Shown piece by piece: positions 11,342 to 23,722 of a DNA stretch of 64,000 nt. Source of the DNA: Parastagonospora avenae f. sp. tritici 18332-5 (Eukaryota; Ascomycota; Dothideomycetes; Pleosporales; Phaeosphaeriaceae); the NCBI GenBank assembly GCA_022559985.1, contig JAFJTR010000003.1, positions 496,001-560,000 of the forward strand, in the 5' to 3' direction. Position numbers and translations under genes: made by a program. Positions within the stretch are counted from its first letter, which is position 1. Every line of letters begins with the position of its first letter. A model generated the notes under the pieces. It saw nothing but the letters and a program-made list of their open reading frames with translations, ran no database searches and was not told the DNA's origin.

Positions 11342-11959
11342 ATGGCGTCGCGATGTGTTCTCTTGCGCAGCAGACGTCTTCACCAAAATCTGCCACGGTC
11401 ATGTTTTCGAGCGCTAGCCGCTCCTCCTCTCTACAAACAAAGGCCGAGCAGTACACAAGCCGCGACACGCAAAGGCATCCACCCTGACGAGCTCGAACAA
11501 TTACTCGCAGAGCCAACATGGTCTGTCGAGTCTCTGATTCCGCCTGCAGCTCGTACGCCCGATGCTCCCGAAATTACGTCTCAACAGCTCCACCATCTGT
11601 TGCGGCTTTCTGCGCTTCCACCGCCGGAGACGCTGGAGCAAGAGCAGAAGATGCTGAACACACTGGCCGCGCAGCTGCACTTTGTGGGGAAGATACAAGA
11701 GGTGGATACCACCGGCATTGAGCCTTTACGAGCAATACGCGACGAAACGATGGCGGCTGAGGAGGAGCACACAATAACTGTAGCGACACTCCAGGAAGCT
11801 CTAGACAGAGAAAAGGTCATTGGAACGCACTATAAGCGCATACAGAGGGATACCTCACCTGTGGATGCCAAAGATGCTGAAGACTGGGATATCTTAGGCT
11901 CAGCAGAACGAAAAACTGGGAAGTACTTTGTTGTGGAAAGCGAGCGTCCGCAAGAGTAG
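11342..11959 (+). CDS. Mitochondrial Glu-tRNA(Gln) amidotransferase subunit C (GatC-like)
   Basis: Single-exon gene of 205 aa. An Arg-rich N-terminus (MASRCVLLRSRRLHQNLPRS) looks like a mitochondrial presequence. The GatC core runs about residues 75-135: LRLSALPPPETLEQEQKMLN, then LAAQLHFVGKIQEVDTTGIE and PLRAIRDE, matching the two-helix wrap that holds GatA and GatB together. The complex amidates Glu-tRNA(Gln) in the matrix. Fungal copies carry extensions like the ones here. Confidence 0.85.
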   Translation: MASRCVLLRSRRLHQNLPRSCFRALAAPPLYKQRPSSTQAATRKGIHPDELEQLLAEPTWSVESLIPPAARTPDAPEITSQQLHHLLRLSALPPPETLEQEQKMLNTLAAQLHFVGKIQEVDTTGIEPLRAIRDETMAAEEEHTITVATLQEALDREKVIGTHYKRIQRDTSPVDAKDAEDWDILGSAERKTGKYFVVESERPQE

Positions 11960-12309
11960 CGAATCATCATGCAGATCAGTGTTAGGCATGGAATATGTTT
12001 ATGGCAGATGGAATGGTTGCTCTAGACCTAAACTTGATAAAGATCGAGAATACCGGAAGTTAGGCACCATGAAGAGGAACAGGAAAGCAGCTCTGAAAGT
12101 AGATCGATCCGCTTGCTAAGGACCCGCGATTCGCAATAGTCGCCTGAACGCCTGGAGCCAAAAATCACGAAAGATGAAATGATACCGCAAGCCTCTAGCT
12201 CACTTTCGTGGGCTAGGGCATCGCAAAGTCCCTGAGCCAAACACGAAGGAGACCGTGGAAAGGAGAAACCTGATAAGAAAGCCACATGACTTGATACACG
12301 CTCATCCCC
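11960..12309. other. Intergenic between convergent genes
   Basis: 3' flanks of GatC and of the disordered protein. No feature seen. Confidence 0.5.
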
Positions 12310-12876
12310 CTAAGGATGCAAGGCCTTCTTGCACGACGCGCAGTATCTTGGCATGATGGCCTCATCGCACTCGCAGAATGGCGCCTCCAAGTCAGAGAGC
12401 TCTGGTGACGGCAAGCGCCCCATTCGAGGTGTTGGCGGAGGCGTGGGCTCTGCCCATCTCTGCAACGTAGAACGCTCTAATCTCGGCTTTGGGTTTACTG
12501 GCTTCGATGAAGCAGGAATGATGACGACCTTCTTCGGATACTTGGGCGACTGCTGCTCGACGCATACCTCACGTGACAACGCCAAGCCTTCACTCTTGGA
12601 CGGCGTGCACGAGGCGGGGTATCTTGGAGATTCACGAGACGACAGGCGCTCTTCAGCTTCGATCATGTCGTTTCGTCTTATCGGCCGTGGCTGAGAGTGT
12701 TCATTGTCCACTGCATTGGTACGACGGACCGTTTGAGGGCGCTGGCGAGACGCAACAATGTAGCGGCCACGTCCATCATCGTACACTGTCTGAGAAACCC
12801 TTTCCTTCAAGCGTGGCTGCTTCGGGATCACGGTTGCCTGGTGGTCTGGCGTTGATGCATTGGTCGTCGACGACAT
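12310..12876 (-). CDS. Hypothetical disordered protein with C-terminal Cys cluster
   Basis: 188 aa from the ATG at 12876; the frame extends upstream only to a TTG. Most of the protein is Pro/Ser/Arg-rich and probably disordered, with several SP/TP sites (TPPPTPRMG, LPSPELSD) suitable for proline-directed kinases. The last 25 residues hold CECDEA...CASCKKALHP, a CxC...CxxC arrangement that could bind one zinc. No family recognised. No intron needed. Confidence 0.6.
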   Translation of the reverse strand: MSSTTNASTPDHQATVIPKQPRLKERVSQTVYDDGRGRYIVASRQRPQTVRRTNAVDNEHSQPRPIRRNDMIEAEERLSSRESPRYPASCTPSKSEGLALSREVCVEQQSPKYPKKVVIIPASSKPVNPKPRLERSTLQRWAEPTPPPTPRMGRLPSPELSDLEAPFCECDEAIMPRYCASCKKALHP

Positions 12877-14258
12877 GGCACGGAGACGAGTAGTAAGCTT
12901 AACGGCCAGTATCAATTGCGCAAATGCGTCAAGAGTGGAACCGAAGACTTATTGCAAGAATAGGAGCTGGGTTGGTGATGGGAGTATGAGGAGATGCGGT
13001 CGATGTAGTATGGAAGTGGTGGGGCACAGGAATGATGGTGGAAGAGGTGGGCGGTGCGAGGTATATACTATGCGAGCTCCCGCCAAGCCCTCCCCATCAG
13101 ACGCACCTCGACTCTCCGGCAGGGCAACCGACTCTTCGGTGACTCTGTTATTCCGCACTACTCGAATACAGAACCCTGTCTGGATGCAGCGAGACGAACT
13201 TCCGGCATGTAGAGGCAGGGTTGCAAAACTTGCACATCTGGTGAACGACTTGGCATGCCTCCAGGACATCTGCACTGGCGGCCTCCGGTCAAGGACACAG
13301 GTCAACACGCGGGACACGTTTATACAGCTCAACTACCACTAGCATCTCCCCGAGAGGCTGTCAATGGTCGATGCATCGTGTTGCGATATCTGTATCTCGT
13401 TGCCCTCGTCGTCGCCATCACATGACCAGTTTTCATTCATCCGCTCAGCGACGCCACGTGAGGAAGAATTGCAGGTCCGATCTCACGCACTGTTGCCTTT
13501 GCCACTGCTGTAAGCTCCATATCATCTTGAGTCTCCTTGTGGTCGTGCAAACGACCTCATTAAGTTCCAAAGTTCACGTTCATGCAGACGATCGCGCCAA
13601 GAAGCTGAGTGCAAGTAATCATACTGCTAAAGAGCCTTGTCACCCTGGGCTTACACGACGTACTTTTGCGTCACGGCACTCACGCTGGCCATCAATTTTA
13701 AATCCACACGTTCGTACGTCTCAGATTTCCACAGTCCTGAAGGACGAATCAGATCACGTGCTTGGTCCAGCGGTCCCGGAGGACTTCAAAAGTCACGCAC
13801 GTTCAAAGAAGTATTGCTGCAACCCACATTCTTGCTGAAGTGCTTCGAGGTTATGAATGCACTTACACACAACTTTTACCTGTGGGTGAAGGGTTCGAAC
13901 ACATTGTAGGCGACAGTAAGTGGAAACAACCTGAGACGTCCAACAAGCTCAACCGTTTTCCCTTACAATTCAGAGAGCCGTGCTTCAGATTGGAGCAACG
14001 ACGTATTCGCACAGAATACAGCTGGGAAGCCTCAGTATTATTGTGGATACTTGACACGACGTTCTGGGAAACAATGACCAAAGCACTGATCAAACCCAAG
14101 GGCCATTTTCAAGTTTGATACACAAAGTGCGTCTAGTCTTTTTTGGAAGCCAGGCAGCCACGATATCGTCATCAAAAGCAACTACCAAAACAACGAAACA
14201 CACGAACTCACAGCAGGATTGTGCACAACCAGGTATTTACTCTACATCTACATCACAT
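12877..14258. other. Intergenic, 1.4 kb
   Basis: Upstream of the disordered protein and downstream of the alcohol dehydrogenase (both minus). Contains two CACGTG hexamers (about 13454 and 13758). Open frames here lack codon-like composition. No RNA gene was identified. Confidence 0.5.
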
Positions 14259-15515
14259 CTACGACAAATCCAGCACAACACGACCTTTAAGCTCCCCCTT
14301 GTGCATCTCCTCAAACACACTCGTCAACTTCTCCATCTTCTCCGTCCTAAAATGCGTCTTGATAATCCCCCTCTTCGCAAAGTCCATCGTCTCAATCGCT
14401 TCCCGTCGATCACCCACCGCCGACCCCACAATCTGCAGAGACTTCCCCACCATCATGCCCGGACTCGCACATTTCATCGGCACGACATCGCCCTCCGGAA
14501 TGCCTACGCATACCACCCTGCCCCCGAATCTCAGCAGATCTAGAGAATTGCCGTAGGCGGCGTTATTGGCTGTGCATACGACGACGGCGTGTGCGCCGAG
14601 TCCCTCGGTAAGTTCTTGTACAGCAGCGACCATGTTCTCCGTGCCGTCGACGGGGATGAAGTGCTCGGCACCACTCTCCATAACGAGGTCCTTTTTGCTG
14701 CTGTGGTCGATTCCAATGACGCGGTGCCCGATACCCTTGGAGGAGAGTTGGACTGCCAAATGGCCCAGACCGCCGCCAGCACCAGAAATGATGACCCATT
14801 TTCCGGATTCTGCGTTTGCTTTGCGCAGTGCGGAGTAGACTGTTACGCCGGCGCAGAGGAGAGGTGCGGCCGCGGCGGAGTCGAGGCCGTCGGGGATGGG
14901 GGTGACTGTGAGGAGAGATTAGATGGAGTGTGAGTGTCATAGAGACAAGGACGTACCGTAGTTGGCGGGACTGAGCACATATTGCTGGAATGTCCCTGGG
15001 GTGTAGTATCCCGAGATTTTCTGCAAGTAAGACCGTTAGATGGATTATCTTGTATTTGGCCGTCAGGGAATCTTACGCCGTTGAAGCAGTTGCCGTCCAT
15101 GCCTGCTCTGCAAGCCTCGCAATTCAAACAGATGCCTGCCATCCACTTGATTCCCACGCGATCGCCAACCTTTACAGATGCATTGTCTGCGCCAGGGCCC
15201 AGTTTTACAATCTTGCCGACGCCCTCGTGACCGCCGACTTGACCTGCTTGTGTGGGGAAGGGCAGGATTGACCAGGAGTTCATCATTACGCCCATGTCGG
15301 AGTGGCACACGCCGGAGTGAGTCCTGAGACATGATCAGTATGTATTTGTGGCAGAAACATGGTGATGAGGTTGAACATGACTGGACTTACAGATTAATCA
15401 ACACTTCTCCAGGTCCCGGTTCTGGCATGTCCAGCTCCTCAATCTTCGTGGAGATGGACCCCGGCTTATCGTACACAGCCGCCTTGTACTTCTTTGGTAG
15501 ATCGACAGCAGCCAT
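14259..15515 (-). CDS. Zinc-dependent alcohol dehydrogenase (Adh1-like)
   Basis: Four exons: 15515-15391, 15323-15077, 15020-14957, 14905-14259, total 360 aa. Catalytic zinc ligands are visible in SGVCHSD and GQVGGHEGVG. The structural zinc loop CLNCEACRAGMDGNC has the expected four Cys. The Rossmann motif is SGAGGGLGHLAVQ, and the Asp in VIGIDHSSKK favours NAD. This is the medium-chain family that interconverts ethanol (or other primary alcohols) and aldehyde in the cytosol. The start ATG gives the typical MAAVDLPKKYKA N-terminus. Candidate carbon-catabolite sites lie upstream (separate entry). Confidence 0.93.
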
Positions 15516-16444
15516 ATTGTCTCTAACTCTTCGTATCCGTTCGTTTTGAAAATGAATAGATACTCTTTCTCGTAGTCAATTGATTCAAAAGGCGCGCAAA
15601 GCAATTAGAAAGGTGCACGCCTAGCAAGTTATTATACGTTGTGAGAAAGAAGCAAGCGTAAGCCACGTACCAAATGTACCCCAACTTAACCCCCCAAACC
15701 CCACATCCACCGTGCATATCGGCCAATCCGCAGCTCCCGTGGTTGGACGCGTTCACCGAGGCAGGCGCAGATAGCTACCCCTCAATGCGGGGTGTTGGCA
15801 GCCACAACAGCCAAGACCCCCGAAGTGCGGTCCTGCGAAACGTCAGCACGGAGGTTCCGCGGTGATCCCGGCAGTTCGAGTCGACTGACGTTAGTTCGCA
15901 TGTGAGACGGAAGCGCTGAAGTTTATCTGTGGATGTGACACGCTGTAAGCTTCAGGCTACCCGCCACGATGCGGTTAAACTTTGATCGGACGAACGACAG
16001 ATTGCAAGCGGGCAAGCGGCAATGAATGCGAATGACGTTTTGCGTAAAGTTCAAGTTGTTTTGAGATTGAAAGGATTGGTTAATGTAGGTGGATATAATA
16101 CGACTCCATACAAAGCACCATTATCATCCCGCCAGCCCGCCAAAGCGATGTCGGCCTAGAAAAGAAGTCTCTCCCATACACCAAATTAAGCAGCGTCTCT
16201 AGCAAATGTGGTATTGTACAGATAGAATATCTTTCGTATGAACACGTTGCGGGCGTGAAAAGTGAATAAGAATACCTGGGTAAGATCCGCTTCCCAGTTG
16301 GAGAAGAATGTGTCGTCGGCTTGCCTTGCCGTGTTGCCACATTTTACCAAATTCTCCGTTAGTGCAATAATACTCCTGCGTATGATATGCTGTAGTGCGC
16401 CGTGTAAACCATAGAATGTATCGGGGAGTGAGAGGGTTATAGAA
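15516..16444. other. Intergenic: ADH promoter side and STE11 3' flank
   Basis: About 930 bp without a gene. The part near 15690-15980 contains the C-rich and GCGGGG sites described separately. Confidence 0.5.
15699..15974. promoter_or_regulatory. Possible CreA/AlcR-type sites upstream of ADH
   Basis: CCCCAC (15699-15704) and GCGGGG (15787-15792) match the CreA consensus SYGGRG on either strand, 184-277 bp upstream of the ADH start. TGCGG occurs at 15786-15790 and 15970-15974, the AlcR half-site in Aspergillus. Such short motifs occur often by chance; the assignment rests on position before an ADH gene. Confidence 0.25.
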
Positions 16445-19400
16445 CTAGGCAGCGCCTTGGTTCTTGATGAACGGGCTGTCCAGTAGTGCGTCGGCGCTGG
16501 GTCGTTTCTCGTGATCGATGAGGAACGTTTGTGCCAGGAAAGCCCGAGCATCCTCGCCTGCATTCTCGGGGATCGTAGGGCTCGCGTCGCCACTGCCACC
16601 AATCTTGAAGATTGCCTGTAGCTGGGTACAGTTCGGGTGTGGATGGCTACCAGTGAACATCTCCACGACGAGACAACCCAATGACCAAATGTCGGCTTTG
16701 CGAGTGTAGGCAGTCTGACGAACGACCTCCGGTGCCATCCAGAAGACCGAGCCTTGTAGTGAGACGCGTTGGGCTCCCTTCTTGCTGCCACCGAGAGTAG
16801 ATGCTTCGATACGCTTGGAGATACCGAAATCAGAGATCTTGACCGAACCCTTGTTGTCGACAAGAATGTTGGCACCCTTGATGTCTCGGTGAATAATGTC
16901 GCTCGAGTGGAGGTAAGATAGGCCCTGGAGAATCTGGCGTACAAAGTTCTGAATGAGCGACTCGCCCAGTGGACCATAGTTGATGAGCATAGTAGCAACG
17001 GAACCACCAGGAACGTACTCCAGGAAAATGTTGAGATGGCTCTCGTCTGAGTTCGATCCGAGGTACTGCACGATGTTATTGTGCTTAAGCTCTCGTAGTA
17101 GTCCGATTTCATGCTTGAGAGCTTCAACCATGTTTGTCTTCCTGTGATCCATCTGAGAGGTACCGATTACAGAAGGCAACTCGACCTGCTTGACAGCCAT
17201 GAGTTCGCCGGTGACGGCATGCAGAGCGAGATACACGCTGCCGAAGGAACCTTGTCCGATCAGTGCTCCCTTCATGTACTTCACGTTGTCCCATGAATCT
17301 TGTTCGAGATATTCAGTCAGCTCGTCATCGTCCTCTTCGTCGTCCTCGGCAATGGCCTCGGATAGGCGTTTGTTGAGCGAATCGCCATTTTCGGTGTTGC
17401 TGGTACTGCTTCCCGTAAGACTGCTCTGGCCATCGTCGAAGTAAGACTGTAAGGTGGTGTTGCCGTCAGGGTCCGTGACAGCAAGGGTGTCCGAGCCACT
17501 GCCGTCACCGAAGGACACGTAAGATTTCCTATTTGGCTCGAGGGGCGACTCTTCGTCAAGTGGCTCCAGTACGGATGATGCCATCGAGTCGCGGTAGTTT
17601 GACTGGGAGGGTAGACCAAGTCGCATTACCGACAATGGTCGTAGAGGACGGGCATTACTGCCACCTGCGAGCCAACTGTCTGCAATGGATGGTAGAGGTG
17701 GAGCATCTTTCAAGCTTGATGCAACACTGAAATTGGAAGCCATCGAGAGACGCGAAGCAGCCCTACTTAGTCGACGCGATCGGCGAATGGACATGCGGAC
17801 AGTCTTGTCGATCTCGTCCTTTCCAACATCTGGGAAGTATGAGGTCAGGTCAGAAGTGATGAGTTCACTAGGTGGCCTGGCGCCGTAGAACTGCTTGAGT
17901 TTGCGTTCCCGTGCCTGGAACTGTGGTGATTTCAGGGACTTCCCTGCCGGCCCCTCGAGGTTTTGGGCAGTCGAGTTGATGTGCCTTTCTCGTTCTCTCG
18001 CTGATGAAGGAGAGAGCGGGTAGCTGACAGCAGCAAGTGACTCTCCTGTCAACTTCTCGATCTTGCTCTGGCTGCGATTGCTTGACGGCAGGTATACGGT
18101 CTGCGTCTGTTGAAAGTTCTGCTGATTGTATATGGCAGCTGCTGCCTTCAATTGATCGTCGTCAGGCTCCCCAGCGTGGACCTTTCGAAGGATGAGTCGA
18201 CCCCGTTCATGCCGATTCGCATCTTTACACAACCGGAAGAGCTCGATGTCGCTCAGGCGTTCTGACAATGATGGATCCGGCTCGCCACTATTGAGGATGT
18301 AGAAGCAGTAATTCCGCACTTGTGCCTCATTGAGATGTCCCTTTCTTAGGGTTTTGAGCATGACCTCCTCAGCAGTCTTGCATCCCTCAATGTTCACCAC
18401 CGAGGTCCGGCCACCGTCGAATATGACCCTTACGAGGGCCTTGTCTTGCGGCAGAATTTGGCTGTTTGTGGCGCTATCGAGGCTTGGAGCACCGCGAGTA
18501 TGGTGGGCGAATCTAGCTGTCTGGGGAGTCTCGGTCGGAGTCGTTCGTTGAGGCTGTGCGAAGCGAGACGTCACATTTGCGGTGGAGGCACTCAGTGGGT
18601 GCGCACCATATGGGGTCTTTCCAGTGTCTTTGGGACTGTTCATGCCTCCATTCCGTGCACTTCTCAGGCCACGATTCTCCTGGTCGACCAGAGGTGAACC
18701 TGGCCGTGATGGCGATTTGCTTCCGTATGCGTAACTGCTGAGATCGGAGTTTGTGATTTGGCGAGACATGCGCTTTTCGGATCGAGAACTAGTGGGTATT
18801 GATCGTGCAGAGTTCAAGGGCCGGGGTGAGCTGGAGGTTGCCGGAGTGTAGGAGGCTTTGTCGAGCGTTGCTAATGATTGCTGCGAAAATGTCAGATTTG
18901 TAGGGTTGGGATTGGTGGACTGGAGTCATACCCTATTCGATGTCCGTCTTGAGGCCTTCTTGTACTCCTTGTTGCGCAGCTGCTTGGCCTGCGAGCCGAT
19001 GCGGACGCGGTCGCCGACCTTCTTGATGCCCATGTCCTTGAGCTGGACCTGGTCCATCTCCATGAGGTTTTCGCCGTTGATATGGTTGTCTGTCAAAGGT
19101 CAGTGAGATTCGACAAACAGGCCCGTTCTACGTACACTTGAAGAGGTCGACATACTGGCTGCAGTTGATCCGCTTCAGCCAGTCTGCAACCTTGTCTTCG
19201 TCCCAGTGCCTGCGCGTGTTAGCGACGACTGTCGCGATGCCGGTGTCGGCTTGACATACCTGATGGCGTCTGGGGCGTCGTATATCTCAGAGAACTCTGA
19301 TTCGGTGGGCGAGGCAAACATGGACTGGTCTGCTCGCGCATTCGAGGTGTGGTTGCGGTAGCTGGATATGCTAGAGTTGTACTGTGCGGAGGCCTGCGAG

Positions 19401-19456
19401 CTGGATCCGCCCAGGGAGGGCGTAGGGTAGGGCGACTTGGAGGCTAACATGGCCAT
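16445..19456 (-). CDS. STE11: MAPKKK Ste11 homologue
   Basis: Four exons: 19456-19260, 19209-19136, 19089-18932, 18880-16445, total 954 aa. A SAM domain (about residues 66-135, HWDEDKVADWLKRINCSQYV) binds the Ste50 adaptor. A Ras-association-like domain follows (about 265-365, LVRVIFDGGRTSVVNIEGCK). The kinase domain (about 680-950) has the glycine loop GQGSFGSVY, the VAIK-type Lys in MAVKQVELP, HRDIKGANILVD, DFGISKR and SVFWMAPEV. It should phosphorylate the MAPKKs of the mating/invasion and HOG pathways. The exon 2/3 junction uses GTACGT and gives LFKYNHING. It is divergent from the DUF7514-like gene over 1.9 kb. Confidence 0.93.
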
Positions 19457-21389
19457 TGTCTGATATGGTGCGTCCGAAGGGTGTGTGTCGCGCGGTCGGG
19501 CGGGGCGTCGTCACTGCTCAACGCCAGGGATCGCTCGTTGGTGTGTACTGGGTCTCATACACTCATGCTGGGGCGCTCGTCGGATGGGAGACGGAACAGT
19601 CGATGACTGACACGGGTTGACGGCGGCCGTGGTCAGCGTGGCAGCAGATGTCGCGAGGTGTGTTCGTCGAGGTGGCACAGGACGGGGTTAATGCAGCGTG
19701 CGGCGTACAGCGTACGGCGTCGTGAGCCGGCACAGAAGCAGCACCTCCACTCGACAGCAGCGTGCACTAGTCTATCGACACAAGGTTTACGCCGTTCCGC
19801 CGTCAAGACGTGTTGGCACAGCAGTGAACAGGCGCAGGTGCAAGGCGAAAGTCAAAAGAGAGGGCGAGGCGCTGTCGGGGACCGGGCGGCGCTGGCGATG
19901 GCTCTTTGATGCGGGCGGGGCGTCTTTGGAGTGCTTTATTGCGGCACCCGGGGTTTGTCTGAAGTCCAGGAGCGAGATGAGCAAAGAAACTGCGAGCTGC
20001 GAGCCGCGTGTTGGCAGTCGAAACAGTTCATCATGCGCGATCAAAAGGCTCCTTCGTCGGCACCCTCACGCCGCAACGCGCTTTGGCCCTGGTCAGTGAG
20101 ACGGTGAGACTCTAGTGCGTTTCGAAAGTCAAAGGTGGCCCAGGGCCTCCTATTCGCTGCCATCCCGTCCGCCATGAGAGACCTTCCGCATGGACGGCTA
20201 GCATTTCTCACCCATGCAATATATCCTCGACGGCAGCATCGCTCCCAGCACGCTTCAGGAAATCGCAATCACAATGCGCGCCCGTATGGGTAGTGCGCGC
20301 GATGCTCACGTGAGCTTACCTGTGCCGTCCCGGAATAGCCACCTGGACCCTGTCCGAGGCCAACCATGCTCATCTATCTCAGGAAACATAACAACTGCAG
20401 CCGGGCCTCGCGTGCAGGTTCTGCCTTGCCTGTCGCAGATGCTATCAACAATAACAACAGGCGCCTGCTGGAAAGCACACTGCCAGCTCACGCGCAGCGG
20501 TGTTTCAGGCGGGGCGTGTCTTCAGCTCAGCAGAGCCTCACTGTTGCAGCTACGCAGCCGCCGCCGGGATAGCCCACCAGTCACCGTCGGCGGCGAGTGA
20601 GAATGTTTCCGCCCTTCCAACAGGTGGCTCACCGTTTCAATCATGTTTGGCGACGACCTGGCAGGGCGGAGAGACTACGATTCGGGCTGACTACGGTGAC
20701 CCTGCCGTGCGTCTGGTAGACAAGCATTGGTCAAGTGTAAACAGTGGAGAATGACAGCCGCCACATGGCGATGGGCCACATCAACCAACATGTCTGCGAA
20801 CGCATCCTCGGTGACCTAAAAGGATACGGGCGTCGCTCAAGAACGAGGATCGCAGCGCCGCGATGCATGTGTCGACGCCTCCGCCGTAAGTCTGTAAGCA
20901 GTTTCAACTTGGATGACATGACGTCTGTCCAACCTCCCTGGGATGACGCAACACAGCCTCGCGAGAACTGGGCTCTATACAGCAGCCCGGTCGTCTGCTG
21001 CGCTGCGAGCTGCTGCACAGCACAGGGAACATTGAATACTACAACCAGTGAAACTCGCTGGAATCATCGCGGTCCTACCCATACTTGCTGCTTCTTTGAT
21101 CCCACCAATACCACGTACTTGTCGCCTTCTAGAAGACGTAAAGCGGCACACTGGGTCAGGCTCAGCCGTGCTTGCAGCCCATCTCTCCACTTTGTCCAAG
21201 ATATATCCTCGCTCCCTGCGCGCACTGCTATCGTCGACTTTTGCAATATTTTCTACACACTTAGCATCCAACGCTCCTGCATGACACCACAGCAATAGCA
21301 TTCGCGCCAGCCAGCGCTGCACCTTACCGTAGCTCGTTCCGTCGACACGCGATTCGATATCCTGACAACAGCGTCATCACACTAGCGCA
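19457..21389. other. Long divergent intergenic region
   Basis: 1.9 kb between the STE11 and DUF7514-like start codons. Many short overlapping ORFs on both strands, none with consistent protein character. The C/T- and CA-rich run near 21050-21380 probably contains the 5' UTR of the plus-strand gene. No RNA gene seen. Confidence 0.5.
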
Positions 21390-23277
21390 ATGGCCTCCTA
21401 CGACAACCACGCCGATGCTCATCACGCATTCTACCCACCGACCTACGATCACAGTCATGTGCCTGCCAACCACGACTATGACTCGCAGTACCGCGCAAGT
21501 GCTCGTGGCAGATCGCGCGCACCATCCAGCGTCGGTTCTGACAGGCACGCCCCGCCCTCTCAGCAACCGCTCAAGAATGCAATTGGAAATGCCTTTGAGA
21601 AGTCGGATGCTGCGCGGGTCGTGGATCCAAACCTGATTGCTCAGATCACAGAGCAAGTCAAGAAGTCGGTGCTCGAGGAAATCAAGATGAGCGTCGCAGC
21701 CAGTGTGACACAAGCGCAGCCTGCTGCGCAGCCTTATGTACCACCTTCGCCAGCCTCGACCACTGCCTCGGTCCCAACCCGAGATGTCTACACCCCTCCA
21801 TCACCAAAGCGTACTGAGCACTCAGCCCACGCCTCCCCAAGTCCAGATCCCCTAGCCCGTGACCCTCTTCTTGACGGGAACCACGATACGCCGACTCCGC
21901 GCAACGAAAGGAGCGCACCTGTCGACATTCCAACCGAGCGACCCGTACGGCCTGCGCCCGCAGTGAGGATGATGACAGAGGACTATACGCCGATCGAGAA
22001 GATGTGGCAGAGGCTGTTCGATACTGACGGCCAGCCCCTGCCACGCCTAGGGGAATTCTTGCGGGGTCTAGCCTTGCATCTTGTAAGTTGCACTTCGTCA
22101 TCGCGATTGCTCGATTGCTAACTAGTCCTCAGGTGGAAGATTATGAGCCCAAGCGCAGTCTGGTCATCACTCCCGCGAAGATGCTCAAATTCTACGAGGA
22201 GGTGAAACTCCCAGACGAGACATATCCATGGCAAGGCAAGTTTAGGCTCCGTTCATGAAATGCGGTCCCGACTAACAGTCTGCAGCCATTTTTGGGACAC
22301 TCTCGTACTCCTCACTGTCCAAGGTGTATCGCGACATGCGATGCCAGCACCACCTCGTACAAGAACACCCCGCAGAACAGCCTCATATTCCCGCTCTCAC
22401 CCCTGAAGGCTTCAAGGAATGGATGACTGCTATGATACAGGCTTATCCCGACGTTGAATATCGGCGCATCTCAAAAGCAGTACTGGACATGCCGATCAGC
22501 AATGCAGATGACCGTAAAGAACGCTTCCCCAAAGAACTACCGCGACGAATGTTCCCTTTTGTCGAAAACCTGCACGCGCAGCAGCGATGCGCCGCAGCAC
22601 TCTCCTCAGAGGGTGTCGGTCCACTGCGCAGAGCTCCAACGTTCCCTCCCCCACCCCCACCACCAAAGGCACAACCTACCAGTACGAATACAGAACGAGG
22701 GCGCAACCCGTATGCTTCACAGCCAGAGCCGAGAAGCTTCTCCGAGGACGAGATTATTGAACCATCACCCTCAGTACCAATCGAGCGGCAGCGAAAGCCG
22801 TATGCAGCAACCCCTGGTGGCGGTAAGCTTTATGAAGACGACCTTAATCGGAGCGCTACAGCCGACGCAGCCACACAGGATCAACGCAAGCGGAGACAGT
22901 CTACAGCAGGTCAAGGGCCCTTCGCTCCGCCACCAGCTGAGTCGTACGGCGAGACTCAGCCTCGAGGGGGACAACAATCAAGCTCACGACGAACTAGAAG
23001 CCCTAGTTTCTCCAACCACGGCACGCAGTCTGATCCAGCGGTACGAGATATTCCCGGTAGCTATTATGCTTCCAATCTTCACAATTACGACGACGATGCT
23101 CGTCGATATGGCAAAGAGACCGACAGCAAGAGGCGTGATCAGCATCGTCGAAGCACTGCAGGTACAGACAGCTCCTATGACTCACAATCCCGTTCGGTGT
23201 ATGAGGACGACGAATATCGAAGCAGACACGGCAGCAGCGGCTACGACAATAGGGGCTACGATTCGCGCCGCTATTAG
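21390..23277 (+). CDS. DUF7514-like fungal protein with disordered flanks
   Basis: Three exons: 21390-22082, 22133-22235, 22286-23277, total 595 aa. The conserved block (about residues 205-365) includes IEKMWQRLFD, GEFLRGLALHLVEDYEPKRS, MLKFYEEVKLPDETYPWQAI and VLDMPISNADDRKERFPKEL, which I associate with the fungal family DUF7514 from memory. No catalytic motif is evident. The N-terminal 200 residues and the C-terminal 230 are low-complexity, the latter rich in Ser/Arg/Tyr. The second intron has a GC donor (CAAG then GCAAGT) and a GACTAAC branch point; no GT donor keeps the frame. Confidence 0.8.
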
Positions 23278-23722
23278 CAGACGCATTGTACTATAACTAG
23301 CATGGACGATAGTCACGACTTTATGATTTCTTATTGGAATACCCCGGTTGCTTAGATGGAAGGCTCTCATTTGTACATGGAACTCGTTTTATACCAATGT
23401 TGGATCGGTTTCGGTTGTGCATGCCTTGCTGCCTTTGCTTTGATGGAACTTCGCTGGATGTCGGCACTCTCTTTATCTGGCAACCACTGAATATTTACCT
23501 ATCTCTCTCACCGTGGTTCAGAATGTTTGTATGACGTATAAGTTGATTGAAAATCATAAATGCTTTTGCACAGATTTGGATGGTGCAAACCCGTGATCTC
23601 GGGACGCGCTTGCGCCAAGCCACTTTACGCGCTACTCAGACATTCGCGTCGAACGCGTTCAGGCTAAGGAACATTGAAAGTGTACAACTACACGATACGA
23701 CACATACCCACAACACATCACA
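23278..23722. other. Intergenic, RFC5 promoter
   Basis: 445 bp between tandem genes. No coding signal; contains the ACGCGT element listed next. Confidence 0.5.
23602..23658. promoter_or_regulatory. MluI cell-cycle box-like element before RFC5
   Basis: A perfect ACGCGT (23653-23658) lies 65-70 bp upstream of the RFC5 ATG, with two further ACGCG/CGCGT-like cores nearby (about 23603 and 23628). ACGCGT is the MBF site that drives G1/S genes in yeasts; use by this fungus is inferred. Confidence 0.45.

Noticed and set aside
13880..13920. GGGTTCGAACAC resembling a tRNA T-arm
   Set aside because: No matching acceptor stem, D-arm or anticodon arm could be drawn around it.
6837..15515. Idea of a metabolic gene cluster (MFS permease, ADH, nearby SDR)
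   Set aside because: The genes are separated by SEC17, GatC and other housekeeping genes, and no backbone synthase or pathway regulator is present anywhere in the window.
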